Assembly (NCBI RefSeq): GCF_040686855.1
Contig: NZ_JBFBOG010000002.1
Coordinates: forward strand, 620,001-684,000
DNA: 64,000 nucleotides
Direction of reading: 5' to 3'
Source of the DNA: Leifsonia sp040686855
GTDB taxonomy: Bacteria > Actinomycetota > Actinomycetes > Actinomycetales > Microbacteriaceae
Part shown: piece by piece, positions 8,591-16,938 of the stretch
Position numbering within the stretch: the first letter of the stretch is position 1
How the letters are laid out: each line of letters starts with the position of its first letter
Translations under genes and position numbers: made by a program
The notes under the pieces: model-generated
What the model saw: the letters and a program-made list of their open reading frames with translations, nothing else
Told to the model about the DNA's origin: nothing
Database searches by the model: none

Positions 8591-8665
8591 GCGACCTCGA
8601 TCATGCCCGTCTTCGGTGGCTCGGCTGCAGCGGATCCCACGTCGTCGCGCTTCTTGGACGACTGA
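8591..8665 (+). pseudogene. remnant of a PP2C phosphatase 3' end
   Basis: The reading frame 8591-8665 gives ATSIMPVFGGSAAADP and then TSSRFLDD-stop. From 8606 on, it aligns without gaps to the last 20 codons of the PP2C gene at 5234-5293: 47 of 60 bases and 15 of 19 residues are identical by my count. A stop (8588-8590) closes the frame just upstream. It is therefore a leftover tail of that gene or of a paralogue, separated from the present gene by the two cell-wall-binding genes. Confidence 0.7.
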
Positions 8666-8672
8666 TCGGGGG

Positions 8673-9446
8673 TCACCTCGTCTCTCCGGCGAGCAGGTGC
8701 TCCAACCGGTCCAGCTGTTGCATCCATCCCGGTTTCAGTCCGGCGAGCATCGCGGTGGTGTCGCCGTCGTCCGCCCCTGCGGCGGTGAGGTGAACCGTGA
8801 GCGTCGTCCCGCCGTCAGCAGGCTCGAGGTCCGCCTCCACCACTACCTCGAAGAGCGGCCGGCCGTCGGGCCCGATCGGTGAGAGCTCGAACACGAGCCG
8901 CCGGCCGTCGCCGACCTCGCGGACGGTCCCGGTGGAGGCGTACTCGGCCCCATCGCCCTCCCGCAGCACCAGTTCGACCGGCGCGCCGACCCGCGGCGCG
9001 ATGGCGCAGCGGACGACCGAGAAGTGTCGGGGCGCCCACCAGCGGGCGGCCTCGGCGGCGTCGGTCCATGCCCGCCAGACGGTCTCCGGCGGCGCCGTCA
9101 GCGTGCGCTCGAGCCGGACGTCGGCGGTCGTCCCGCCCGAGCGCGCCGCCTCGGCGTAGCGGGCGAGTGCGAGGTCGTCGGGGGTGTCGGCCGCCAGCCC
9201 GCGCATCCATTCGGCGAGCTCCGCCAGGGCGTCCCGGTCCAACGCGGCGAGGCGACGGCGGCCCAGCCGCTGGATGCGGACGACACCCACGGACTCCAGC
9301 AGCTGGAGGTGCTTGGTGGTCTGCGGCTGCAGTGCACCCAGGTGGGAGGCCAGCTCGCCGACGGTGTGCGGGCGCTCGGCGAGGAGCGTCACGATCCGGA
9401 AGCGCGTGGGCTCGCCGATCGCCGCAACCGCCTGCTGCACATCCAT
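8673..9446 (-). CDS. ArsR-type regulator fused to SRPBCC/AHSA1 domain
   Basis: 257-residue two-domain protein. Residues 1-90 are an ArsR winged helix (recognition region LASHLGALQPQTTKHLQLLE); no metal-binding cysteine pair is seen. From about residue 105 follows an SRPBCC (AHSA1/Bet v 1-like) ligand-pocket domain with TAPPETVWRAWTDAAEAARW. Such fusions are probable one-protein sensors of hydrophobic ligands. The ATG at 9446 has GGGAG 7 bases upstream; the alternative ATG at 9467 lies inside a palindrome and is less likely. It is divergent from another SRPBCC gene, which it probably controls. Confidence 0.88.
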   Translation of the reverse strand: MDVQQAVAAIGEPTRFRIVTLLAERPHTVGELASHLGALQPQTTKHLQLLESVGVVRIQRLGRRRLAALDRDALAELAEWMRGLAADTPDDLALARYAEAARSGGTTADVRLERTLTAPPETVWRAWTDAAEAARWWAPRHFSVVRCAIAPRVGAPVELVLREGDGAEYASTGTVREVGDGRRLVFELSPIGPDGRPLFEVVVEADLEPADGGTTLTVHLTAAGADDGDTTAMLAGLKPGWMQQLDRLEHLLAGETR

Positions 9447-9465
9447 GTCGGCTCCCTCTTGACAC

Positions 9466-9481
9466 ATTCGTCACGACGAAT
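9466..9481. promoter_or_regulatory. palindrome between divergent genes, probable ArsR operator
   Basis: The arms ATTCGT (9466-9471) and ACGAAT (9476-9481) are separated by CACG. The site lies 20 bases upstream of the ArsR-SRPBCC start and 46 bases upstream of the divergent SRPBCC start. Length and position fit an ArsR-family operator controlling both genes. Confidence 0.6.
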
Positions 9482-9527
9482 ATATCGTCTGCCTCGTAGT
9501 GACGCAAACCGAACCGGAGGAACCATC

Positions 9528-9998
9528 GTGAAGACCATCGAACGCACCATCCCCGCCCCGCCCGAGACCGTCTGGACGCTGTGGACCACCGCCGGCGGCA
9601 TCTCCCGGTGGTGGGCTCCCGACGGCTTCCGCACCGACGTCGATCGCATCGATCCGACGCCCGGCGGGGAGCTGGTCTACACGATGACGGCCGAGGATCC
9701 GGCGCAGGTCGCCTTCCTGCAGCAGAACGGCCTCCCGCTCGCCACCCAGGCCCGCAAGGTGTTCACCGAGCTCGACCCTCCTCACCGGGTCGCCTACCGA
9801 TCGCTGATCGACTTCGTGCCCGACCACGCGCCCTACGAGCAGCTGACGACGGTCGACCTGGAGCCGACGGAGGGCGGCACCCGCGTGGTCATGCAGGTCG
9901 AGGAGCTGCATGACGACGTCTGGACCGAACGCCTCCTCGCCGGCCGGGCCAATGAGCTCGACAACCTGGCGCGTCTGGTCGCGGCGTCGGAGGACTGA
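9528..9998 (+). CDS. SRPBCC (AHSA1-like) domain protein
   Basis: 156-residue single-domain protein of the START/SRPBCC superfamily, with the opening block TIPAPPETVWTLWTTAGG and an aromatic WWAPDGF. Members bind hydrophobic ligands in a helix-grip cavity; the actual ligand or enzymatic role is unknown. The GTG at 9528 is preceded by GGAGG (9516-9520) with 7-base spacing; an upstream extension of the frame antisense to the ArsR gene is not credible. It is probably regulated by the divergent ArsR-SRPBCC fusion, whose C-terminal domain is homologous to it. Confidence 0.88.
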   Translation: MKTIERTIPAPPETVWTLWTTAGGISRWWAPDGFRTDVDRIDPTPGGELVYTMTAEDPAQVAFLQQNGLPLATQARKVFTELDPPHRVAYRSLIDFVPDHAPYEQLTTVDLEPTEGGTRVVMQVEELHDDVWTERLLAGRANELDNLARLVAASED

Positions 9999-10025
9999 GG
10001 CGGAGGATCCGCGCTCAGTCGGCGA

Positions 10026-11057
10026 TCACTCCCCCTCGTCGGGGAACCCCGTCGACTCGCGGCCGACGATACGGAAGTCCGGCCGCACCGTGCGCGGCGG
10101 TTGGCGCTCGCCCTTCTCGTTGATGCGCTCGATGAGCAGGTCGACGGCGATCCGGGCGATCTCCATCCGGCCCGGGTCGACCGTGGACATCGACGGCAGC
10201 GAGTACTGCGATTCATCGATGTTGTCGAAGCCGATGACCGCGACGTCGTCGGGCACGTGGACTCCCGCCTCTCCCAGCGCGCGGAGGACGCCGAGGCCCA
10301 GCGTGTCGTTGAGTGCGAACACCGCGTCGAAGTCCACGTCGTCGGCGAGAAGAGCCCTGGTCGCGGCGGCGCCGGACTGCCGGGTCCAGCCCTCGACGCG
10401 GCGGACGAGGAGAGGATCGAACGGGATCCCGGCGCGCTCCAGGGCCTGGCGGTAACCCTGGAGCCGGAGGTTCGCCGAGCTGGCGACATCCGGGCGCTCG
10501 TCGACCTCGCCGACGACGGCGATCCGACGGCGACCGATACCGAGCAGGTGCTCGACGGCCGCCTCGGCGGAGGAGCTGTTGTGCATGGTGACGTGATCCG
10601 TCGGGCCGCCGAAGATCCGCTCGCCGAGGAGGACGAGCGGGAAGTCGACGTCGAGCAGGTCGACGTCGTCCTGGTCGAGGCTGACCGGGCTGAACAGCAT
10701 CCCGTCGATGAAGCGCAGCCGTCCGCCGGTGAGCGACTGGATCTCTGTCTCGCGAGCCTCGTTGGTCTGTTCGACGACCACCCCGAGCCCTCGCTCCTGC
10801 GCGGCCTGGATGACCGCGTCCGCGAGCTCGGCGAAGTAGTTCTCGCGGAGCTTGGGCACGCTCAGCCCGATCACGCCGGTCCTGCCCGATCGCAGCCCGC
10901 GCGCCGACAGATTCGGGCGGTAGCCCAGCTCGGCGATCGCCGCCTGGACCTTCGCCCGCGTCAGAGGGCGGACGTACGGGTAGTCGTTGATCACGTTCGA
11001 AACGGTCTTGGTCGACACGCCAGCGGCCCGGGCGACGTCGTGCAGGGTTGTTGTCAT
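10026..11057 (-). CDS. LacI family transcriptional regulator
   Basis: 343-residue sugar-responsive repressor. The N-terminal HTH (TLHDVARAAGVSTKTVSNVI, residues 4-23) and hinge region are followed by a periplasmic-binding-protein-like effector domain with IGFDNIDES near residue 280. The start at 11057 is chosen because AAGGAG lies 6 bases before it and the HTH then begins at residue 4, as is normal. It is divergent from an ABC operon that includes an arabinofuranosidase, so the inducer is probably arabinose or an arabino-oligosaccharide. Two overlapping LacI-like half-palindromes lie in front of the operon. Confidence 0.93.
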   Translation of the reverse strand: MTTTLHDVARAAGVSTKTVSNVINDYPYVRPLTRAKVQAAIAELGYRPNLSARGLRSGRTGVIGLSVPKLRENYFAELADAVIQAAQERGLGVVVEQTNEARETEIQSLTGGRLRFIDGMLFSPVSLDQDDVDLLDVDFPLVLLGERIFGGPTDHVTMHNSSSAEAAVEHLLGIGRRRIAVVGEVDERPDVASSANLRLQGYRQALERAGIPFDPLLVRRVEGWTRQSGAAATRALLADDVDFDAVFALNDTLGLGVLRALGEAGVHVPDDVAVIGFDNIDESQYSLPSMSTVDPGRMEIARIAVDLLIERINEKGERQPPRTVRPDFRIVGRESTGFPDEGE

Positions 11058-11099
11058 TGACGCTCCTTCGCGCGGCCCATTCACAGTACCGAAAACTGC

Positions 11100-11128
11100 T
11101 TGACACGCATGCGCTTAGTAGCCATAGT
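11100..11128 (+). promoter_or_regulatory. probable promoter of the arabinoside ABC operon
   Basis: A consensus -35 box TTGACA (11100-11105) is followed after 17 bases by CATAGT (11123-11128), an acceptable -10. The start point would fall near 11135, directly inside the LacI operator at 11133-11161, which fits repression by steric block. Confidence 0.6.
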
Positions 11129-11132
11129 CGTA

Positions 11133-11161
11133 TTTACAACGTGGAAATGCAACGTTGTAAA
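11133..11161. promoter_or_regulatory. double LacI-type operator
   Basis: TTTACAAC at 11133-11140 and GTTGTAAA at 11154-11161 are exact inverted halves. Each also has a nearer partner (GTGGAAAT at 11141 and ATGCAAC ending at 11153), so the region reads as two overlapping degenerate copies of a 16-bp LacI palindrome with centres 13 bases apart. It is the clear binding candidate for the divergent LacI regulator. Confidence 0.7.
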
Positions 11162-11279
11162 CAGCGATTCCGCATCCGTGGGAAAGACGGATGCGCGGCC
11201 GTCGATGTCGACGACATGCCGTTATCGCGGCATTGCGGTGCACCAACAATGAGGTTCAGCATCCGAAAGGAATCGAGCA

Positions 11280-12641
11280 GTGAACAGAAGAAGAGTGATC
11301 GCCGTCCTGGCGAGTCTCGTGGTCGCGGGAGTACTGGCCGGTTGTACCGGCGGCGGTGGAGGCACGAGCACCGACGGCGCCAACGCGAACACGTCCAACT
11401 GCACGAACAAGATCGTGAAGAAGGACGCCCCGGTCGTCACGCTCTGGGCGTGGTATCCGAACACGCAGAAGGTGGTGGACAACTTCAACAACGCCCACGA
11501 CGATGTCCAGGTCTGCTGGACGAACGCGGGCGCCGGCGGCGCGGAGTACGACAAGTTCCAGACCGCGGTCAGCGCGGGCAAGGGCGCTCCGGACGTCGTC
11601 ATGCTCGAGGCCGACCGGATCCCGACCTTCCAGGTGCAGGACGCGCTCGTCGACCTCAAGGGGCTCGGCTACAACGACGTGAAGGACAACTTCAGCGACG
11701 GAGCGTGGAAGGACGTCTCCGTCGGAGGCGGCGTCTACGGCGCCCCGATCGACGGCGGTCCGATGGGCATGATCTATCGCACCGACGTCTTCCAGAAGTA
11801 CGGCATCACACCTCCCAAGACCTGGGACGAGTACGCCGCGGCGGCTCAGAAGGTCAAGGACGCCGGCGGCCCGCTGTTCGGCGACTTCCCGGCGAACCAG
11901 CCCGCCTACGTGACGGCCCTGCTGTACAACAACGGCGCGACTCCGTTCACCTACAACACCTCCAACAAGGGCACGATCGGCATCAAGCTGAACGACGAGA
12001 AGTCCAAGCAGGTGCTCGACTACTGGGCCGGACTCGTGTCGAAGGGGCTGGTCGGCAAGCAGGACCAGTTCACTCCCGAGTACATCTCGGGTGTGATCGG
12101 CGGCAAGTACGCCACGTACCTGTCGGCCGCGTGGGCGCCGGGCTACCTCCAGGGCGCCGGCGTGGGCAAGGGCGCCGACGCGGGCGTCTGGGCGACCGCT
12201 CCGCTCCCGCAGTGGGATCCGAGCAACCCGATCTCGGTGAACTGGGGAGGCTCGGCGTTCTCGGTCACCAAGCAGGCCAAGGATCCCAAGCTCGCCGCCA
12301 AGGTCGCCTTCGGCGTCTACGCCGATGATGCGTCGCTCAAGGACGGGTGGGAGAACCAGATCATCTTCCCGCTCAACCTCAAGGTGCTGAAGGACCCCGC
12401 GTTCGTCAACGCCGAGGTGAAGTTCTTCAACGGGCAGCAGGCGAACAAGGAGGTCTACGTCCCGGCGGCCAACGCCTACAAGGGCATGGTGTACACGCCG
12501 ATCGGGCAGTACTACTACTCCGCGTTCACCAAGCAGATCGCCGCGATCAACGACGGCTCCAAGTCGGGCTCCCAGGCAGCCGATGCGCTGCAGGCCGACG
12601 TCGTCAAGTACGCGAAGGAACAAGGGTTCACCGTCAAGTGA
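11280..12641 (+). CDS. sugar ABC transporter substrate-binding lipoprotein
   Basis: 453-residue family 1 solute-binding protein. Its signal peptide ends in the lipobox LAGC with C22 as lipidated residue, followed by a Gly/Ser/Thr-rich linker, so it is anchored outside the membrane. The mature part has the usual VTLWAWYPNT start and PVYGAPIDGGPMG-like ligand-lobe sequence. The GTG at 11280 has AAAGGAA about 9 bases upstream. It delivers its sugar, probably an arabino-oligosaccharide given the GH51 enzyme three genes on, to the two permeases that follow. No ATPase gene is present; a shared MsiK-type ATPase elsewhere would be normal for actinobacteria. Confidence 0.92.
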   Translation: MNRRRVIAVLASLVVAGVLAGCTGGGGGTSTDGANANTSNCTNKIVKKDAPVVTLWAWYPNTQKVVDNFNNAHDDVQVCWTNAGAGGAEYDKFQTAVSAGKGAPDVVMLEADRIPTFQVQDALVDLKGLGYNDVKDNFSDGAWKDVSVGGGVYGAPIDGGPMGMIYRTDVFQKYGITPPKTWDEYAAAAQKVKDAGGPLFGDFPANQPAYVTALLYNNGATPFTYNTSNKGTIGIKLNDEKSKQVLDYWAGLVSKGLVGKQDQFTPEYISGVIGGKYATYLSAAWAPGYLQGAGVGKGADAGVWATAPLPQWDPSNPISVNWGGSAFSVTKQAKDPKLAAKVAFGVYADDASLKDGWENQIIFPLNLKVLKDPAFVNAEVKFFNGQQANKEVYVPAANAYKGMVYTPIGQYYYSAFTKQIAAINDGSKSGSQAADALQADVVKYAKEQGFTVK

Positions 12642-12649
12642 CCCGACGT

Positions 12650-12680
12650 GGAGGGTCGGCCCGACGAGGGCCGGCCCTCC
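12650..12680 (+). promoter_or_regulatory. intercistronic stem-loop between binding protein and permeases
   Basis: The arms GGAGGGTCGGCC (12650-12661) and GGCCGGCCCTCC (12669-12680) pair over 12 bp with a single G-T wobble, around a 7-base loop. No T-run follows. Located between the binding-protein stop and the first permease, it most likely protects the upstream mRNA or causes partial termination, giving more binding protein than permease. Confidence 0.7.
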
Positions 12681-12707
12681 GCGATCCCTTCCCGATCCGG
12701 AGGAATC

Positions 12708-13658
12708 ATGACCGCAGCAACCGCAGACAGCGTCGAAGCGCGTGACAGCACCGCCAGACCGCCGGGACGTCGGCGCACCATCACCGCTCGCAGGAACTCC
12801 ATCGGCTGGCTCTTCGTGGGACCGTTCGCCGTCATCTTCCTCGGCCTCCTGGTCCTGCCGATCGGCTACGCGCTCTACCTGAGCCTGTTCCAGAAGTCGC
12901 TCATCGGCGGAACGAGATTCGTCGGGTTCGAGAACTACCTCAAGGCGTTCAGCGACCCCTCGTTCCTGAGCGGGGTCCAGTTCGTCATCACGTTCTCGCT
13001 GGTCCTCATCCCGCTGCAGATGGCGGTCTCGCTCGCCATCGCCCTGATGCTCGACATCGTCGTCAGCCGGTTCGCACGGTTCTCGCGGCTCATGATCTTC
13101 CTGCCGTATGCGATCCCCACGGTCATCGGCGCGTTGATGTGGGGGTTCCTGTACAGCGAGAACTTCGGGCCGCTCGCGGACATCTTCGGAGCCTTCGGCA
13201 AGCCGGCGCCGGACTTCCTCAGTACGAGCCTGATCTTCTACGGCCTGCTCAACGTCGTGACCTGGCAGTGGGCCGGGTACTACATGATCATCATCTACGC
13301 CGCGCTGCAGGGAGTCGACCCGACGCTCTATGAGGCGGCGCGCATCGACGGCGCGTCGCAATGGCAGATCATCTTCCGGATCAAGATCCCCCTGGTCGCG
13401 CCGGCCCTCGTGCTCATCCTCGTCTTCGCTCTCATCGGCACGCTCCAGTTCTTCAACGAACCGAAGATCCTGCAACCGCTCGCCGCCGGTGCCATCCCGA
13501 ACGACTTCACGCCGAACATGTACGCGTACCAGCAGGCGTTCTCGCTCGCGAACTCCAACTACGGTTCCGCGATCTCGTTCGCACTCGGGGCTGTCGTCTT
13601 CGTCTGCGTCTACATCTTCATGTTCGCGACCCGCAAGAGGGGAAACATCCTGTCATGA
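12708..13658 (+). CDS. sugar ABC transporter permease (MalF/UgpA type)
   Basis: 316-residue inner-membrane permease with six predicted transmembrane segments, the first beginning about residue 35. The EAA loop that contacts the ATPase reads EAARIDGASQWQIIFRIKIP (about 209-228). The ATG at 12708 has GGAGG 5 bases upstream. Its stop overlaps the start of the next permease as ATGA. The two form the heterodimeric channel for the sugar captured by the upstream lipoprotein. Confidence 0.92.
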   Translation: MTAATADSVEARDSTARPPGRRRTITARRNSIGWLFVGPFAVIFLGLLVLPIGYALYLSLFQKSLIGGTRFVGFENYLKAFSDPSFLSGVQFVITFSLVLIPLQMAVSLAIALMLDIVVSRFARFSRLMIFLPYAIPTVIGALMWGFLYSENFGPLADIFGAFGKPAPDFLSTSLIFYGLLNVVTWQWAGYYMIIIYAALQGVDPTLYEAARIDGASQWQIIFRIKIPLVAPALVLILVFALIGTLQFFNEPKILQPLAAGAIPNDFTPNMYAYQQAFSLANSNYGSAISFALGAVVFVCVYIFMFATRKRGNILS

Positions 13659-14542
13659 CCACCACGAACCTGGAGCGCAAGCGTGCGACGCGGACACCCG
13701 GCGGTGTGCCGATCCAGATCGTGCTCGGCGTGCTCGTCGTCTACTTCCTCATCCCCTTCTGGTGGGTCGTCGTCAACAGTTCGAAGAGCACGGCCGAGCT
13801 CTTCGGCGGAGGTCCGGCGCTGTGGTTCGGCTCGAACGTCGACTACCTGGGCAACCTGGTCGCCCTCTTCACCTACGACGGCGGCATCTACGGGCGCTGG
13901 CTGCTGAACTCGGCCCTCTACGCTGTGGTGGGAGGTCTGGGCGCGACTGCGCTCTGCGTGCTCGCCGGCTACGGCTTCGCCAAGTACCGGTTCGCCGGGC
14001 GCCGTGCATCCTTCTCCATCCTGCTCGGTGCGGTCATGGTGCCGATGACGGCGCTGGTGATCCCAACGTTCGTGCTGTTCTCGGTCGCCGGGCTGACCAA
14101 CACCATCTGGGCCGTCATCATCCCGAGCCTCCTGAACCCGTTCGGGGTCTACCTGATGGCGGTGTACACACGGGACGCGGTGCCCGACGAGCTGCTGGAT
14201 GCTGCGCGGGTCGACGGCGCCGGGGAGTTCCGTGCCTTCTTCCGGGTCGCGCTGCCGCTCCTGCGTCCCGCGATCGTCACGGTGCTCTTGCTCTCGGTGG
14301 TCGCCTGCTGGAACAACTACTTCCTCCCGCTCGCGATGCTCTCGGACAACCGTCTCTTCCCGGTGACGGTCGGCATCGGTCTGTGGCAGTCCACCGCGTC
14401 CACCTACGGGGCGGCCGGCGGCCAGAGCCTGTGGAGCATCATCGTCCTCGGATCACTCGTCTCGGTGATCCCGCTGATCATCGCCTTCCTGACCCTCCAG
14501 CGATACTGGCGAGGGGGGCTGGCCATCGGCAGCCTGAAGTAG
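13655..14542 (+). CDS. sugar ABC transporter permease (MalG/UgpE type)
   Basis: 295-residue partner permease with about six membrane helices. The EAA-type loop is LLDAARVDGAGEFRAFFRVA with conserved Gly. It starts at the ATG overlapping the previous stop (ATGA at 13655-13658), so translation is coupled. It is followed 46 bases later by the GH51 arabinofuranosidase of the same operon. Confidence 0.92.
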   Translation: MTTTNLERKRATRTPGGVPIQIVLGVLVVYFLIPFWWVVVNSSKSTAELFGGGPALWFGSNVDYLGNLVALFTYDGGIYGRWLLNSALYAVVGGLGATALCVLAGYGFAKYRFAGRRASFSILLGAVMVPMTALVIPTFVLFSVAGLTNTIWAVIIPSLLNPFGVYLMAVYTRDAVPDELLDAARVDGAGEFRAFFRVALPLLRPAIVTVLLLSVVACWNNYFLPLAMLSDNRLFPVTVGIGLWQSTASTYGAAGGQSLWSIIVLGSLVSVIPLIIAFLTLQRYWRGGLAIGSLK

Positions 14543-14588
14543 CCGCCACCCGCGCTCCGCCCCTGCCGCATCGACCACTCGAGGAACC

Positions 14589-16100
14589 GTGACTTCTGCA
14601 CATCTCACCATCGACCCCCACTTCGTGGTCGGTCCGATCAACCGCCGACTCTTCGGGTCGTTCGTGGAGCACCTGGGCAGGTGCGTCTACGACGGCATCT
14701 ACGAGCCCGGCCACCCGGAAGCCGATAAGGACGGGTTCCGCGACGACGTCGCCGCGCTCGTGCGAGAGCTCGGCGTGACGACCGTGCGCTACCCGGGCGG
14801 CAACTTCGTCTCCGACTACCGGTGGGAGGACGGGGTCGGGCCGGTGGACCAGCGCCCGCGACGACTGGACCTCGCCTGGCACTCGACCGAGACCAACGAG
14901 GTCGGGCTCGACGAGTTCGCGCGCTGGCTCCGGAAGGTCGACGGCGAGCTCATGTACGCCGTCAACCTCGGCACGCGCGGTATCGAGCACGCTCTCGACG
15001 TGCTGGAATACGCCAACCACCGAGGCGGCACGGAACTGTCGGAGCGCCGGATCGCGAACGGTTCGCGCGAGCCGCACGACATCCGGGTGTGGTGTCTCGG
15101 CAACGAGATGGACGGTCCGTGGCAGGTGGGCCACGGGACGCCGCGCGAGTACGGGCGGCTCGCGGTGAAGACCGCACGGGCGATGCGGCAGTACGACCCG
15201 ACGCTGGAGCTCGTCGTCTGCGGCAGCTCCGGCGCCGGGATGCCGCTCTTCGGAAAATGGGAGCGCATCGTGCTGGAGGAGACCTACGACGAGGTCGACT
15301 TCATCTCGTGCCACGCCTACTACGAGCCCGTCGGCGGCGACCTCGAGAGCTTCCTCGCCTCCGCCGTCGACATGGACCGCTTCATCGACTCGGTGGTCGC
15401 CACCGCCGACCATGTGAAGGCGGCGCGTCGCAGCGACAAGACGATCAACATCTCCTTCGACGAATGGAACGTCTGGTACCAGTCGCGGTATGCGGAGGTC
15501 GACCGGATCACAGACATCGACGACTGGCCGGTCGCCCCGCGGATCCTCGAGGACACGTACTCGGTCCTGGACGCCGTGGTCTTCGGCAACCTCCTCATCT
15601 CGCTCGTGCGGCACGCCGACCGGGTGACCGCCGCGAGCCTCGCCCAGCTGGTGAACGTGATCGCGCCCATCATGACGGAGCCCGGGGGAGGCGCCTGGCG
15701 GCAGACGACGTTCTTCCCGTTCGCCACGATGTCGCGGCTCGCGCGTGGCACGACGCTGGAGCTCAAGCTCGAATGCCCCACCTATCCGACCGAGCGCTAC
15801 GGCGAGGTGCCGATGGTGGACGCCGTCGCCACGCACGATCCGGAGAGCGGCGACACCGCCGTCTTCCTGGTCAACCGCAGCATGACCGACACCATCGAGA
15901 TCGGCATCGACACCAGTCTGCTCGGCGACGTCTCGGTCGAGTGGATCCAGACTCTCCACGACGACGACATCCACGCGGCCAACACGCTGGCCGACCCGGA
16001 GCGCGTCGGCCTCAAGCCCAATGACAGCGCCCGCGTGCTCGAGAACGAAGTGCGCGTCTCGCTACCGCCGGTCTCGTGGACGGCGCTCACGCTGCGCTGA
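14589..16100 (+). CDS. abfA: alpha-L-arabinofuranosidase, GH51
   Basis: 503-residue intracellular glycoside hydrolase (no signal peptide) that releases terminal arabinofuranose from imported arabino-oligosaccharides. Catalytic residues are visible: acid/base E173 in WCLGNEMDG and nucleophile E292 in SFDEWNVWY. The N-terminal part carries GSFVEHLGRCVYDGIYEPGH and TTVRYPGGNFVSDY, both hallmarks of GH51, and a C-terminal beta domain follows the barrel. The length is normal. GAGGAACC precedes the ATG. Its place behind two permeases defines the substrate of the operon; the LacI regulator is its likely controller. Confidence 0.95.
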   Translation: MTSAHLTIDPHFVVGPINRRLFGSFVEHLGRCVYDGIYEPGHPEADKDGFRDDVAALVRELGVTTVRYPGGNFVSDYRWEDGVGPVDQRPRRLDLAWHSTETNEVGLDEFARWLRKVDGELMYAVNLGTRGIEHALDVLEYANHRGGTELSERRIANGSREPHDIRVWCLGNEMDGPWQVGHGTPREYGRLAVKTARAMRQYDPTLELVVCGSSGAGMPLFGKWERIVLEETYDEVDFISCHAYYEPVGGDLESFLASAVDMDRFIDSVVATADHVKAARRSDKTINISFDEWNVWYQSRYAEVDRITDIDDWPVAPRILEDTYSVLDAVVFGNLLISLVRHADRVTAASLAQLVNVIAPIMTEPGGGAWRQTTFFPFATMSRLARGTTLELKLECPTYPTERYGEVPMVDAVATHDPESGDTAVFLVNRSMTDTIEIGIDTSLLGDVSVEWIQTLHDDDIHAANTLADPERVGLKPNDSARVLENEVRVSLPPVSWTALTLR

Positions 16101-16113
16101 GCCATTCGGAGCG

Positions 16114-16929
16114 TCAGGCGATCTCGGCGATGTCCGCCACGAGTCCCACCAGACCGTACGCCGTGGCGATGTCGAGGTCCGGATAGCCGAACGTCCGCGG
16201 GCCGCGGCGCTGGGATCCCGGAATGAGGAGAAGCCGCTCCATCATCTCCGTCAGGCGGACGTCCACTTCGAGGTCGACCAGGTCGGGGAGGGCGAATCCG
16301 CCGTGGTCGGAGGCGAGCGCGAGCTCGGCGGCCTCCTCGATGAGCGAGCAAGCGGCCGTCGGATGCAGGCTGTCCGCGGCCCGCACTCCGAGCGCGCGCT
16401 TGACCGTCACCGTCGTCACACCGGGAAGCAGGTCCTCCGCCTCCTCGGTCGCCGCGTCGTCGCCGGTCACCAGCACGGTCCTCGCCCCGTAGGAGCTCGC
16501 CACCGCTGCGCTCAGACCGATCTCGCCGACGACCGTCCCGTTGACCCGGACCGCATCGATGGTGCGGCCGCTGAGCGTGTGCGGGAGGACGGCGTCGGCG
16601 AGGCCCGCTCGACCGTGGTACCCGATCAGGAGGAGCGCGTCGACGCCGCGATCGACTCCGGCGACCATGTCCAGCGGGCGGGGAGTACCCCGGATCAGCC
16701 GCGCTCGCGGGTCCAGGCGGTCCGGCAGGAGGTTCAGTCCCTTCGCGTGAGAGTCGGACACCGTGACCTCGGCATGCTCGTCGGCGGCGAGAACGCCCCG
16801 CACGGCGGCGGAGGCCTCGTCGGTCATCAGCTCGCGTGCGCGCTCCCAGCCGGCGGTCCCGGGGGCGATGTCCGACCGGTCGACGACCCCGGCGACGCCT
16901 TCCATATCGACCGACACCAGTACGCGCAT
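16114..16929 (-). CDS. M55 family metallopeptidase (D-aminopeptidase DppA-like)
   Basis: 271-residue cytosolic zinc peptidase. The zinc ligands of DppA are all in register: D8 and E10 in SVDMEG, H61 in SDSHAKG, H105 in IGYHGRAG and E136 in VGEIGLS. DppA-type enzymes remove N-terminal D-amino acids from peptides such as D-Ala-D-Ala, so a role in recycling wall peptides is plausible. The stop converges on the arabinofuranosidase with a 13-base gap. Upstream, 9 bases away, lies a GyrI-like protein gene, so the two are probably co-transcribed. Confidence 0.88.
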   Translation of the reverse strand: MRVLVSVDMEGVAGVVDRSDIAPGTAGWERARELMTDEASAAVRGVLAADEHAEVTVSDSHAKGLNLLPDRLDPRARLIRGTPRPLDMVAGVDRGVDALLLIGYHGRAGLADAVLPHTLSGRTIDAVRVNGTVVGEIGLSAAVASSYGARTVLVTGDDAATEEAEDLLPGVTTVTVKRALGVRAADSLHPTAACSLIEEAAELALASDHGGFALPDLVDLEVDVRLTEMMERLLLIPGSQRRGPRTFGYPDLDIATAYGLVGLVADIAEIA

Positions 16930-16938
16930 GGGACCACA

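Noticed and set aside
9024..9527. N-terminal extension of the SRPBCC gene upstream of its GTG
   Set aside because: It runs antisense to the ArsR-SRPBCC gene and is Arg/Gly-rich; GGAGG just before GTG 9528 marks the true start.
11256..13475. Long minus-strand open frame across the arabinoside transporter genes
   Set aside because: Shadow of the binding protein and permease on the plus strand; no motif and biased composition (Arg, Glu, Asp, Val).
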